64,000 bases of DNA from positions 868,001 through 932,000 of the forward strand of contig NZ_CANMDU010000001.1 of assembly GCF_947496775.1 (NCBI RefSeq). The letters run 5' to 3'. The notes under the pieces are model-generated. The model did not search any database and was not told the DNA's origin. It saw nothing but the letters and a program-made list of their open reading frames with translations. The position numbers and the translations under genes were made by a program. The DNA comes from an uncultured Maribacter sp. GTDB lineage: Bacteria > Bacteroidota > Bacteroidia > Flavobacteriales > Flavobacteriaceae. Within the stretch, counting starts at the first letter, position 1. Each line of letters starts with the position of its first letter. Shown piece by piece: positions 23,749 to 33,690 of this stretch.

Positions 23749-25038
23749 TTACCCTCTCCTATCAATCACAGTTACTGGCTTTCTTCCTAACATAGAACTT
23801 CTTAATTTTTGAATTTCTGCATTACTACAATATTCAATCTTTGGAGCAACTCTAAGTTTAGACCTAAAGTGGTCACGTATTTCGTTCTGTAATTCGTCGG
23901 ATTGGTTATTAGAGGCTATTTTAATTCCAATTTCGTCGGTACCAATATCGTTATGATAAATTTCTATAACATGGCTTTCTACTTCTGTAAAATCGTTTAA
24001 AAGATTATCCATTGCTGGTGGATAAAGGGTAGTTCCCTTGTACTTTACCATTTGTTTTTTTCTTCCCACCAAAGGCCCTATTCTAACCGTATTTCTACCA
24101 CAAGCACAAGGATTATCATGTGCCACTACAATATCGCCAGTTTTAAAACGTAAAAGCGGCATTGCCTCTACACCAAGAGTTGTAATCGTTAATTCTCCTT
24201 CTGTTCCTGCCGGTACAGGTTGGTTATTATCATCTAAGACTTCCACAATAATTAATTCTGGATGTTGGTGTCCGCCTTGCATTTCGGAACATTCCGTAAA
24301 AGCAGTACTCATTTCTGTAGAAGCGTAGGTAGAAAACAAATCTATATCCCACTTTTCTTTAATTTTATTTCCTAAGATATTCAAAGAAAAATCTTGGTTG
24401 CGTAACGACTCTCCAATACAAACCGCACCTTTTATACCCGAATTTTTATAATCTATACCGTGCTCCTCTGCATAGCTTACCAATTTTAATAAAAAAGAAG
24501 GTACTACTATTAAATACGAAGGTTTAAATTTTACAATAGTATCCCATTGCAATTCTGGAATGCCGGCGCCTACTCTTATAATTCCGGCTCCCAATTTTCT
24601 GGCACCTAAGAAATATGCCAAACCAGCAATAAAACGCCTATCCATAGTCGTAGTAAGTTGTAAAACATCTTCCTTTGTAATACCAGCGCAAGCAAAAGAG
24701 ATAGATTCGTTATAGGCCAAACGCTCCAAATCGGCATCAGTTAAAGCTACGGTAACTGGGTCTCCTAAGGTGCCCGATGTGGTTACATAATCTACAATAT
24801 TGGTCTTAGAAACACATAGAAAATCGGCATTATGCTTTTGTAACTCTTCCTTCGTAGTTGGTTTTATTTTTACCAAATCTTCCAAAGTCTGAATATCCTT
24901 TACAACAATTTTATGACTCTTGAACAAACGTCTGTAATACGGAGATTTTTCCTGTAGATAGGATATTAATTCTCTCAGTTTTTCTTCTTGAAAAGCTTTT
25001 ATCGTTTGCTTGTCTGCTTTTTCTATCTCAGGAATCAT
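23749..25038 (-). CDS. Phenylacetate-CoA ligase-like AMP-binding enzyme
   Basis: 429 residues of the ANL superfamily, PaaK-like. The P-loop motif is VDYVTTSGTLGDPVTV; acyl/AMP-binding parts are FSTYASTEMSTAF and LLRFKTGDIV; the C-terminal lid ends VTVIDRRG. It likely activates a carboxylic acid as its adenylate, and then loads CoA or an ACP; in this cluster the obvious substrate is 4-hydroxycinnamate from TAL or the finished polyene acid. It overlaps the C45-type gene by 4 bp. Confidence 0.85.
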   Translation of the reverse strand: MIPEIEKADKQTIKAFQEEKLRELISYLQEKSPYYRRLFKSHKIVVKDIQTLEDLVKIKPTTKEELQKHNADFLCVSKTNIVDYVTTSGTLGDPVTVALTDADLERLAYNESISFACAGITKEDVLQLTTTMDRRFIAGLAYFLGARKLGAGIIRVGAGIPELQWDTIVKFKPSYLIVVPSFLLKLVSYAEEHGIDYKNSGIKGAVCIGESLRNQDFSLNILGNKIKEKWDIDLFSTYASTEMSTAFTECSEMQGGHQHPELIIVEVLDDNNQPVPAGTEGELTITTLGVEAMPLLRFKTGDIVVAHDNPCACGRNTVRIGPLVGRKKQMVKYKGTTLYPPAMDNLLNDFTEVESHVIEIYHNDIGTDEIGIKIASNNQSDELQNEIRDHFRSKLRVAPKIEYCSNAEIQKLRSSMLGRKPVTVIDRRG

Positions 25039-26720
25039 ACGTCTATTTTCCGTTTTATTTTGCGAATATAAAGGTCTATATTTTCTTGGTCTACAAGTGT
25101 TGTAATTTCTTTAGTTTTAGCCACATTAAATTCCGCTAAAGCAGCTCTATAATACCCTTGCTCATATAAGTATTTACCACTAATATAATATCCTTCCCAA
25201 TGATTCGGATTTTTCTTTTGCAACTCTTTAAACAACTGCAAGTCTACTTTTTTTTCTTGACGTATGGTTTTTTCAATGGTACTCTTTAGAACTCTATAAC
25301 TCTCATAATTAGCAAATGTTTTAGTGAATTGAAAAGAGTCCTTTGCTATGGTTAAAGTATCATCCGCCAACTGTCTCGGATTTATTTTTTCCGCTTTTTC
25401 TTTAAAAATAGTATTTAAATCATACGCTACAAACTCTCCCAATTGATACGGGTTAGAAGAAACCCAAACCAATAATTCTTCTGGCTTAAAAACAATACCG
25501 TGATGGGCTAATAACTGATTTAAAGCCTTCTCATTCCCATAACCAATTTCTTTATCATCTAAACCTTCTTTATTTCTAAGAATACCTACCGCTACTTCTG
25601 GGGTTACCTTTGGGTTTTCTTGCAGCAACTCTTGCATGCGCTCATAACGATATTGAGAGTGACTCTCTAGAATGTGTTTTTGATTTTTTTCATCATCAAC
25701 GTACGCTACGCTTTGAAAATGATTAGAACACACCAAAGTATTCTGATTCTCCACTTTATAAACTCCAAAGTTCTTGGGAGAAACTTCTATTAATACAACC
25801 TCTTTATCTTTTGCACTACCCACAAAAATAGATTCGGAAACAAAAACCTCTTTACTTTTTGCAATTGCAATAGCTTCTTCGATAGTACTAGCATACTGCA
25901 AAATTTCTCTGGTAACTAGAGATATGGGTGTTTTCGCAACCAAAGGAAATTTAGATTTTCCGGCATTAATAGTGACGGTTAATCCTTGATTATTCATTCC
26001 AGAAACTACTCCTAGCATTCCGCCCCAAGTAACCGACATAAATGGGTGGCCTTTCTCTGGCTCTATAAATGCTATTATCTTATCTTCTGCAAAAGTATCG
26101 CCAGCATAGAAATCTAAATTACGCCCAATGATAAGTTTTCCGTCCTCTGTTTTATCTCCCCAAGCAGCAAAAGAGGAGCAACCAACCAGGGCTAAATCTT
26201 GTAATGCATGGCCAATATCATGCGCGCCATGTAAATATAATATTCTAGGATACGGTTCTGCTATATGTTGGTATTTTGGAGAGGCATAATAGGATAGTCC
26301 GTAAATTTCTGCTTTAAAATCTTCATTGATATTCAGGTACATTTTACGGTTAAACCAAGCTAAAAATTTACGTAGTAAATACTGCTTGGTTTTAGAAGGC
26401 ACCAACTCATCTACCTTAGATAACAGTGCATTTTCTTGCTTATGAAAAAGTTCTTGCGTTAAAGCTCCTGTTGCTAAACCTAGTTGCATAGGATTGCCTT
26501 TTACATACAACTCCCATGAACCCTGTTTGTTCTTATTTAAAAAACCATTAGTAACTGCGTAACTAGAATCAGATACTTTTATACGTTCTGGTTTTTCTAG
26601 AGAATACGCACTTATATCTGGCACATTATTTAACGACTTAGAAATGCCACAAGAAGTAATTCCTATGCCAATAAAAAGAACGCAAATTAACCTTATACAA
26701 TGCCTACTATAGCGTCTCAT
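25035..26720 (-). CDS. C45-type acyltransferase/amidase lipoprotein
   Basis: 561 residues. A type II signal peptide ends at C24 (GITSCG), so it should be a lipoprotein. The Ntn-hydrolase core (about 130-400) has ALVGCSSFAAWG; C181 would become the N-terminal nucleophile after self-cleavage, as in acyl-CoA:6-APA acyltransferase. NLDFY and the WGGMLGVVSGMNNQGL motif match the family. The C-terminal ~110 residues are helical, TPR-like (YYISGKYLYEQGYYRAALAEF). In the cluster it could transfer or hydrolyse an acyl group outside the cytoplasm. ATG at 26720 overlaps the upstream gene by 14 bp. Confidence 0.85.
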   Translation of the reverse strand: MRRYSRHCIRLICVLFIGIGITSCGISKSLNNVPDISAYSLEKPERIKVSDSSYAVTNGFLNKNKQGSWELYVKGNPMQLGLATGALTQELFHKQENALLSKVDELVPSKTKQYLLRKFLAWFNRKMYLNINEDFKAEIYGLSYYASPKYQHIAEPYPRILYLHGAHDIGHALQDLALVGCSSFAAWGDKTEDGKLIIGRNLDFYAGDTFAEDKIIAFIEPEKGHPFMSVTWGGMLGVVSGMNNQGLTVTINAGKSKFPLVAKTPISLVTREILQYASTIEEAIAIAKSKEVFVSESIFVGSAKDKEVVLIEVSPKNFGVYKVENQNTLVCSNHFQSVAYVDDEKNQKHILESHSQYRYERMQELLQENPKVTPEVAVGILRNKEGLDDKEIGYGNEKALNQLLAHHGIVFKPEELLVWVSSNPYQLGEFVAYDLNTIFKEKAEKINPRQLADDTLTIAKDSFQFTKTFANYESYRVLKSTIEKTIRQEKKVDLQLFKELQKKNPNHWEGYYISGKYLYEQGYYRAALAEFNVAKTKEITTLVDQENIDLYIRKIKRKIDV

Positions 26721-28257
26721 TAGATACAATTTCTTCGGCCGTTGGTTCAACAATTTTATTTAATAAATATTCTCTACCAAGAATTTCCGAACAGGTTACA
26801 ATACCACTAATTGTTACTCCTAAAATTCCGTGCATGTTTAGACTTTGTCCTGTAAATAGTAAATTTTTAATTTTTGTTCTTGGCGATAAAACAGATTTTA
26901 AAGGGTTATTTACATCTTTTACGTACCCGTACATAGAACCCTCATTACAAGCTATATAATCTCTATACGAAAGTGGCGTTGATGTATAAATAGTTTGTAT
27001 ACACTCTCTTATAGTTGGAAATTTTTTCTCTAATTCCTTAATAAATTGCTCTGCCTTTATCTTTTTAAAGTCTTCATAAGTTTCGCCTCTATCATTCTTT
27101 TGAGCAACCGTATTAAAGGTTTTGTCCCACTGCCTTACTTCATCGTACTGCATATAGGTAATAGCGGTTAATTGGTCCGCCCATTCTCCTAAACCTTTTT
27201 TAACTCCCATGGATACCATATACCCTAGCGGCCAATTTTCTTGTGTATAGTTATGGCAATTCCAAACTGCATCTGGAGTTTTGTAATGGTAATAATTTTT
27301 GTTTAAATATTTTACTGTTTCTGGTTTTAGAACCAAGTGAATACTAAAGGCCGAAATTGTACTCTCAATACCTTTAATCCTATTGCTATAGGCTTTTCTA
27401 AAATTGGTTTCCCCAACCAATTTCAATGTTAATTTAGGCTCTATATTCGATATAAAAAGGTCTCCTCTTACAACTTTACCTTCTTTGGTATGGGCCGCTA
27501 CAATCTTCTTATCCTTATACTCTAATTGTGTAACTTCTTGATGCTTATAAGCCTCTCCTCCGTTTTCTATTAATCTTCTAATTAACAATTTTGTTATCTG
27601 GCTCCCACCATTAACACAACGATACGAACTTTCTATATAAGAGTTTACGGAAAGAGCATGCACGTAAAAAGGAGTTTTATTAGGCTCCCCGGCATATAAT
27701 AAATTAGACCCAGCTAAGACCGCCTGTAACTTTTCGTTTGTCGTAAAAGAGTTTATATGCTCTCTTGCCGGGAGAGAAAACAACTCTGTATCATCATAAT
27801 AAGGTTTTCCTAACTTTAGATTATACAACGGAAACTTATCGCAAGTTTCTCTTAAATTTTTACAATATGCTTTTATACCCGCTTCTTCTTCTGGGAATTG
27901 ATTAATAAGTGACTTCTGAAAATGCTCGTAACCTTGCGCATGATTATATTCCGTTTGGTCTTCATCAAATGTAATACTATCAAAGGCATCCTCGTCCATT
28001 TTCTTAAGATTCAACCCATCGAAAATGCCCAAATACTTAAAATAGCGATATAAATTTTGCCCTTTAGAAAGCCCGCCTATATAGTGCACTCCCGTATCAA
28101 AAATGGTTTTTTCACGAACAAAAGTCTGTAAATTACCTCCATATTGATTATTCTTTTCTAAAACACAAACACTCTTCCCCTCTTTTGCAAGGATTATAGC
28201 AGAAACAAGGCCACCCATACCACTCCCAACAATTACAACATCGTACTGCTTATTCAT
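26707..28257 (-). CDS. Phytoene-desaturase-like FAD oxidoreductase
   Basis: 516 residues of the CrtI/CrtISO/retinol-saturase type. The dinucleotide-binding motif is VVIVGSGMGGLVSAIILAKE at the N-terminus, followed by GGNLQTF and FDTGVHYIGG; the C-terminal FAD motif is LLFTGQSLNMHGILGVTISG. Enzymes of this family dehydrogenate, saturate or isomerise polyenes, which fits a role on the aryl polyene chain. It overlaps the MMPL fusion gene by 4 bp and the C45 gene by 14 bp. Confidence 0.88.
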   Translation of the reverse strand: MNKQYDVVIVGSGMGGLVSAIILAKEGKSVCVLEKNNQYGGNLQTFVREKTIFDTGVHYIGGLSKGQNLYRYFKYLGIFDGLNLKKMDEDAFDSITFDEDQTEYNHAQGYEHFQKSLINQFPEEEAGIKAYCKNLRETCDKFPLYNLKLGKPYYDDTELFSLPAREHINSFTTNEKLQAVLAGSNLLYAGEPNKTPFYVHALSVNSYIESSYRCVNGGSQITKLLIRRLIENGGEAYKHQEVTQLEYKDKKIVAAHTKEGKVVRGDLFISNIEPKLTLKLVGETNFRKAYSNRIKGIESTISAFSIHLVLKPETVKYLNKNYYHYKTPDAVWNCHNYTQENWPLGYMVSMGVKKGLGEWADQLTAITYMQYDEVRQWDKTFNTVAQKNDRGETYEDFKKIKAEQFIKELEKKFPTIRECIQTIYTSTPLSYRDYIACNEGSMYGYVKDVNNPLKSVLSPRTKIKNLLFTGQSLNMHGILGVTISGIVTCSEILGREYLLNKIVEPTAEEIVSNETL

Positions 28258-31200
28258 ATTTCAATTACCCTTTTTAAAAATAAAGCTTGCGGTATCTCTT
28301 TATCTATTTTAAATCCTTGAGTTTCTATATCTTTCAACATAGTATTTTTACTTTCTTTTAACAGGATTAAGGTAGTAATTTCAGACTTTAAAATAGATAT
28401 CCATTCTTCAGAATTTATAATGTCCAAGTTAACAATACCAACGTTAGCATCCTTCTTTACAGTTTCTAACACCGACTCGGCGAAACTAATTTTACCATAG
28501 TTGTGCGTAATATATGTATTTGCTACAATTTCTCTAGCTTCCGCATCCTTAATAAATGTATGAATTTTTCTATCTGGACCATCTAATTTTAGCAACAAAT
28601 CTAATGAACCATAATCCTGAGACATATGCCAAATACTCGCTTTAGAATCCACATAATCTAAAACCTCCTTATACAGCAAGGCATTCGATTTTAAATCACT
28701 TTTAACTGCCTTATAAAAGGCATTTCCTTTGTATCTATATTCTAACAAAACTATAGAATGAAAATAAAAAGCGTCTTCTATACTCTTCCTTGTTTTCTTA
28801 AATTCATCCTTAAAATACTGACTAATTTTTTTTGTTTTTTCCCTAGTTGTAGCGCCAAACTCAGAACTATTAATCCGTAATTTATTTAATATCTTAACTG
28901 TTATACTACCGTCTCGGATTATAAAACTACCCTTTGGATTTACTTCCGAATTACCATGAATAAGAATAGGAAGAATATCTAAATTTAATTTTTCTGCTAA
29001 ATGAAAAGCCCCTTTATGGAATCTTTTTATTTTATTAGTTTTAGAACGTGTACCTTCTGGAAAGGCAATAAGAGAATACCCTTGGGCTACTTTTTTACGT
29101 AAATGCTCCTCTCCGTTTTCTATACCCTTAGAAACCGGATAAAAACCTGCCGCTTGTACTGCTTTACCAAAAACAGGAGAATTGTATACCCAATCATTTA
29201 CCAAAAAAACAATTTTCGGATGTAACATTCCTATAGCCAAAATATCTAAGAAAGAGGTATGGTTAGCAATAATCATAACCGGTTTCTTAAATGTATTTTT
29301 ATCTAGATTGATGATTTTTTTAGATACAAACCAATTGCTATACAAAACAGACCCCATAAGTTTAGAGATAATCCTATGAAACCAATTCATTTTTGTTTTC
29401 TTTGGTAACGGAATTATTTGAATGACAATTCCTAGAAAAGAAAGAAACAACCCTCCCAAACCAAAATAAGTAAAGGACAAAAAAGAATGTATAAACAAAC
29501 GTATAGAAACAGGCCTTTTTGTTTTATTCCCAATAAATAATTTAAAAAGTAAAGGTTGTACGGTAAAAGCAATAAGTACCGCCGACAATATACCGACCAA
29601 AGAAACTAAAGAAATAGTATATAAAGCCGGATGTTTAGCAAAAATAAGAACTCCTACTCCTAAAATAGTAGTTATTACAGATAATAATATAGAAGTTTTA
29701 TGCGTAGACATAACTCTTTCTCCCGTTCTATTTTCTGCTAATAAACCATTCGTTATAAAAATGCTATAATCTACTCCTAAACCAAAAATAAATGTAGAAA
29801 TAATAATATTAAATATATTAAACTCTATATGTAACAACCCCATAATACCGATGGTTAAAAACCAGGTTAAAAAAATAGGTATACCTGTCACTAATGTAAT
29901 AGAAAAGCTCTTATAAAAAAGTAGTAGTAGCACTAAAACCACAAGAACGGAATACCCTATTAAACGATTAAAATCATTTTTAAGATTTCCTAAAAAAGCT
30001 TCATTCATTCCCTGACGATCAATTAGAATAATCTGGTCATTGTTTAATTTTCTTTTAATTACCTCGGTATCTTCAGATGTCTCTACTTTTATTAAAGACG
30101 TTACAGCAGTAAAATCTTCTTTAGTTCCTATAAAATCTGAAATAGACAAAACATCGATGGCATTATAATCTTCAAGAGAAAGAGATTTAAAGTCTTTACC
30201 TAACAATTTATAAAAAGAATTAAAAGTCTTAGGTTTAAAACCTAAAGATTCTCCAGCCACAATTAAATCGTTCTTGGTTTGCAAAATTTTATTTGTATTC
30301 CAAAATTCTTTCCAACGTTGAATCTTCTCGTTTTGTTTCTTCTGAGATGCTACCAATGCACCTATAGAGCTAAAATTTTTAAGATTCCCTTTTAACTTAC
30401 TTTCTTTTAATATCTTATATATATTATCATTGGTTTGTAAAGCCGTTTCTAAGTCATTCCCATATGCCGCGGCATAGATTGACTTAGACCCTAAATCTGT
30501 AAGCTTTTCTAAATTATTACGAGCATTTAAAAGTGCCTTTGGTTCGTAATTCATTTTAGCAATATCGGTATTGAATACTACTTTATTATAGGTAAAAATG
30601 CTTATCATTAAGGCCAAAATAATCCCTGAAAGCACTATTTTGTTTTTGTGAATCTTGTAGGACGCTATACGATCTAAAATATTGCTTTTATTCGTCCCGC
30701 TTTCTTTAGAGCTATATATTTGCGGAATTAACAACAAGGCAAAAATGGATGCCCCTAACACGCTAATAGCCGCAAAAATACCAAGATCTTGTAGTGCCTG
30801 CGATTTTATAAACAACAAACATAAAAATGCACTTGCTGTTGTAAGACTACTCATTAAAATAGAAGGCGCAACATCTACATAAAGACTTTTTATACTCTTA
30901 TTATTCCGAATATGAGTAAGTATATGCAACGAATAATCTAAGGTTACACCTAAAAGTACAGAACCAATTCCTAGTGAAATTGCTGAAATTTTACCTCTTA
31001 ACAGATATAGAATGGCAACAGATACTAATCCTCCAAAAAGAGTTGGTAAAAATAGAACAATAGGAACTGTAAGCTTGCGATAAAAAAACACAAGAATAAC
31101 TAACAACAATGTTAATGCTATCCCTACCGTAAATTGAATATCGCTTTTTATCTGATTAGCATTTGCCACAGCTACTAAAGCTGCGCCAAAATACTCACTA

Positions 31201-31940
31201 CGTACTTTACCTTTATATTGGGTATTTAACTGTTCTTGAATTTGGTATAAAGCAGTTGAAAAACTAGTATTTTTATCCGTTTCGCTAGATGGGTATTTAG
31301 GAGTGATAAAAAGAAGGATATGCTGTTCATCTTTGCTGAGTAAAAATCCGTCTTTTAAGGTAAAGTCCTCTCCAACACCTAAGCTTTGTAATTTTTTCAT
31401 TGCTATAAAAGAAAGCCCCAAAGGGTCTTTTAAAATAGTTTTCTTAGCAATTATCCCAGTAGGAGAAATAAGTGTATTATAATTCTGTTTTGTTATACTC
31501 ACTAGACTATCTCTAGTAGTTTTTTGTTCTAAAAGTGTATAGTCTAATTCATCTAAAAACAAAGGCAAATTTTCATAAACAAAATCTATGGTATTAAAGA
31601 CTGCATCATCTGAAATTTTTCCTTGAACATTTTCTATATAACTAGACTCCCTATCTAAACTATCCAAAAACGAATTCGCATATGCCGTAATATCTGAAAC
31701 TTTACTATTAGGCTCTCTTTGTATGTTTACAATAATTTTATCTGTAAACTTTACCGTCTGTAATACTTTTTGATAATCGGTGTTTTCTGTATGTACAGGA
31801 ATAAGCTTGGTTATATCTTCTTCGAATGTAATTTTACTTGTTAAAGCTCCAAAACCTATCACCAAAAGAAAAAGTATTGATATACTAGTAATTTTATGTT
31901 TTACTATTTGCCGATATATTTTATACAAAAAATCACCCAT
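28254..31940 (-). CDS. MMPL transporter-PlsC acyltransferase-methyltransferase-like fusion
   Basis: 1228 residues in three parts. Residues 1-790 form an RND/MMPL exporter with two six-helix blocks and two periplasmic loops (after TM1 and TM7). Residues about 860-1060 are a PlsC/LPLAT domain with NHTSFLD (HX4D, near 889) and FPEGTRS (near 957). The last ~170 residues resemble a degenerate SAM-methyltransferase fold, without a clear GxGxG. Similar trifunctional proteins occur in flavobacterial pigment clusters. It could acylate a lipid precursor at the membrane and move it across. It overlaps both neighbours by 4-8 bp. Confidence 0.88.
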   Translation of the reverse strand: MGDFLYKIYRQIVKHKITSISILFLLVIGFGALTSKITFEEDITKLIPVHTENTDYQKVLQTVKFTDKIIVNIQREPNSKVSDITAYANSFLDSLDRESSYIENVQGKISDDAVFNTIDFVYENLPLFLDELDYTLLEQKTTRDSLVSITKQNYNTLISPTGIIAKKTILKDPLGLSFIAMKKLQSLGVGEDFTLKDGFLLSKDEQHILLFITPKYPSSETDKNTSFSTALYQIQEQLNTQYKGKVRSEYFGAALVAVANANQIKSDIQFTVGIALTLLLVILVFFYRKLTVPIVLFLPTLFGGLVSVAILYLLRGKISAISLGIGSVLLGVTLDYSLHILTHIRNNKSIKSLYVDVAPSILMSSLTTASAFLCLLFIKSQALQDLGIFAAISVLGASIFALLLIPQIYSSKESGTNKSNILDRIASYKIHKNKIVLSGIILALMISIFTYNKVVFNTDIAKMNYEPKALLNARNNLEKLTDLGSKSIYAAAYGNDLETALQTNDNIYKILKESKLKGNLKNFSSIGALVASQKKQNEKIQRWKEFWNTNKILQTKNDLIVAGESLGFKPKTFNSFYKLLGKDFKSLSLEDYNAIDVLSISDFIGTKEDFTAVTSLIKVETSEDTEVIKRKLNNDQIILIDRQGMNEAFLGNLKNDFNRLIGYSVLVVLVLLLLFYKSFSITLVTGIPIFLTWFLTIGIMGLLHIEFNIFNIIISTFIFGLGVDYSIFITNGLLAENRTGERVMSTHKTSILLSVITTILGVGVLIFAKHPALYTISLVSLVGILSAVLIAFTVQPLLFKLFIGNKTKRPVSIRLFIHSFLSFTYFGLGGLFLSFLGIVIQIIPLPKKTKMNWFHRIISKLMGSVLYSNWFVSKKIINLDKNTFKKPVMIIANHTSFLDILAIGMLHPKIVFLVNDWVYNSPVFGKAVQAAGFYPVSKGIENGEEHLRKKVAQGYSLIAFPEGTRSKTNKIKRFHKGAFHLAEKLNLDILPILIHGNSEVNPKGSFIIRDGSITVKILNKLRINSSEFGATTREKTKKISQYFKDEFKKTRKSIEDAFYFHSIVLLEYRYKGNAFYKAVKSDLKSNALLYKEVLDYVDSKASIWHMSQDYGSLDLLLKLDGPDRKIHTFIKDAEAREIVANTYITHNYGKISFAESVLETVKKDANVGIVNLDIINSEEWISILKSEITTLILLKESKNTMLKDIETQGFKIDKEIPQALFLKRVIEI

Positions 31941-33135
31941 TTTGCCCTACCACCTTTCTTTTATCAAAAACAGTTAAAAACAAATACGCCAAAAGCCCTA
32001 ATGTAATAGCCGAAATAGTAGCAAGCGTTACACTACCAACAATATAGGTCTTTACATGTTTTAAGACTTCAAAATTTGTTGTCATATCTTCTAAAGTATA
32101 AGAGTGCTTTTCCCCTAGTAAAAATTGGCCTATTTTGGAACTTGCATACAAAACAAAAGGAATAAATGGAGGCAAACTTACATTAGAAAATGCAAAAGCT
32201 ATTACTTTATTCAGTCTAAAAAAAACGGCTAATGAGATTACTAAAACAGTGTGCAAACCCCATAAAGGAGAAAGCCCTATAAAAATGCCTAAAGCAATAG
32301 AAAATGCCTTTTTTCTTGGAGAATCATCACTCTGTAAAACATCTTCTTTAAAAAATTGTTTAAATCCTTTTTTTTTAAACCGTCTATATAAATCTCTAGG
32401 TTTAATGTACAAAAGAGCAATAAGTACCAGCCAAGTGTTTAAAATACTTATTCTAGTAAAATCTTTAAAAGGTCTAAAATGGGACACTCTTTCTTCTTCA
32501 TTATACGTAACCTGCACTGGTAAATTTTTTACCAAAGTTCCTCTCCATGCGGCTCTAACAATAATTTCAATTTCGAATTCAAATTTAGGGGTGTAAAATT
32601 TTAATTCTTTTAATTCTAAAATAGGATACAATCTAAAACCGCTTTGCGTATCAGTCAATCGAATTCCCGTCTCAAACCAAAACCAAAAATTAGAAAATTT
32701 ATTCCCGAAACTACTCTTTTTGGGAACATCTGTTTGTCCCATATTACGAGCACCAATATAAAGCACATTTTTTGTGGTTTCTTTTTTCAACGCATTTACA
32801 AAAACAGGAATATCTTCTGGAAAATGTTGCCCATCAGAGTCTATTGTTATTGCATAAGAAAAACCTAACTCTATAGCTTTTTTAAACCCAATCTTAAGTG
32901 CATTTCCTTTACCCTTATTTTCTTGTAACTGAATACGTGTTAGATACGTAAATTCGGATAAAATTTTTGCTGTATCATCCGTAGAGCCATCATTGATTAT
33001 GATAATATTTTCTGTATAACCAAGGACTCCCGAAATAACCTTCTTTAACGTCTTTTGATTATTATAAGTGGGAATAACTACACAACATTTTAGTTGCTCT
33101 ATAGTTTCTTGAATAGATGGCGTATTTGCTGGCAA
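31933..33135 (-). CDS. Family 2 glycosyltransferase with C-terminal DUF2062
   Basis: 400 residues. The GT2 domain (about 15-235) carries CCVVIPTYNN and the DxD-like IDSDGQHFPED; it resembles dolichyl-phosphate-mannose-synthase-type enzymes. A membrane region and a DUF2062 domain (about 255-395; KKAFSIALGIFIGLSPLWG) follow. The first usable start is TTG; no ATG is in frame nearby. It is the first gene after the 68-bp gap that holds a consensus promoter. Its role in pigment formation is unknown: perhaps lipid-anchor or envelope glycan modification. Confidence 0.87.
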   Translation of the reverse strand: MPANTPSIQETIEQLKCCVVIPTYNNQKTLKKVISGVLGYTENIIIINDGSTDDTAKILSEFTYLTRIQLQENKGKGNALKIGFKKAIELGFSYAITIDSDGQHFPEDIPVFVNALKKETTKNVLYIGARNMGQTDVPKKSSFGNKFSNFWFWFETGIRLTDTQSGFRLYPILELKELKFYTPKFEFEIEIIVRAAWRGTLVKNLPVQVTYNEEERVSHFRPFKDFTRISILNTWLVLIALLYIKPRDLYRRFKKKGFKQFFKEDVLQSDDSPRKKAFSIALGIFIGLSPLWGLHTVLVISLAVFFRLNKVIAFAFSNVSLPPFIPFVLYASSKIGQFLLGEKHSYTLEDMTTNFEVLKHVKTYIVGSVTLATISAITLGLLAYLFLTVFDKRKVVGQNG

Positions 33136-33182
33136 AAATAAAAAGTGTTGTGCAGCCTTTTTACAAAGACTTTAGTTTTTCA

Positions 33183-33212
33183 CAAAGATAACAATTGAAG
33201 GTACTAAAACAA
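33183..33212 (-). promoter_or_regulatory. Internal promoter of the pigment operon
   Basis: On the minus strand TTG (33210-33212), a 19-bp spacer, then TATCTTTG (33183-33190), an ideal Bacteroidota promoter. The -33 element overlaps the stop of the gene upstream. It sits in the only gap longer than 25 bp in the operon and would drive the GT2-MMPL-desaturase-C45-ligase-Crp block. Confidence 0.7.
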
Positions 33213-33689
33213 CTTCTTTTCCGCAGCATCAAAAATAGAAGATTGCAACACATAGTCTTTTACAAATTTCTGTACTGCTTTATCCTTGGTGGAGTTAAAA
33301 TTATTCATTAAAAACTGCTTATCTTCCTCTATATTTTTTTTGTATTTTAAAATTTTTGGGGAATGCTCTTGTACACTTAAACGTATGCATCTTATCTCTA
33401 TATTCTTTGGCGCTTTCTCCACGGAATATTCTAAATATTCTACACCTTCTTTAAAAAAGCCTTTCTTTAGCTTTATTCCCTTGCTATGCTTTGCCCTTAA
33501 AGTAGCTGCTGCCCCCTTATAAGCTATTAATATTGGCTCACTTTCTTTGGTAATACTTTCTAGAGCAAGGCACAATTTTTCAGTTGTTTCTTTGGCATCA
33601 TTTGCTGCTATATAATCCTTTCTAATCTCAGGCAAATTAGCACCTAAAAAACTAATTATCAATATTATAAAACCAAAAAAAGATTTCAT
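33204..33689 (-). CDS. Exported helical protein of unknown function
   Basis: 161 residues with a signal peptide (MKSFFGFIILIISFLGANLP) and otherwise helical, charged sequence with TPR-like periodicity (FKEGVEYLEYSVEKAPKNIE). I do not recognise a family. It starts 1 bp after the hotdog gene and ends at the internal promoter, so it is cotranscribed with the polyene genes and presumably acts in the periplasm. Confidence 0.75.
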   Translation of the reverse strand: MKSFFGFIILIISFLGANLPEIRKDYIAANDAKETTEKLCLALESITKESEPILIAYKGAAATLRAKHSKGIKLKKGFFKEGVEYLEYSVEKAPKNIEIRCIRLSVQEHSPKILKYKKNIEEDKQFLMNNFNSTKDKAVQKFVKDYVLQSSIFDAAEKKLF

Positions 33690-33690
33690 A

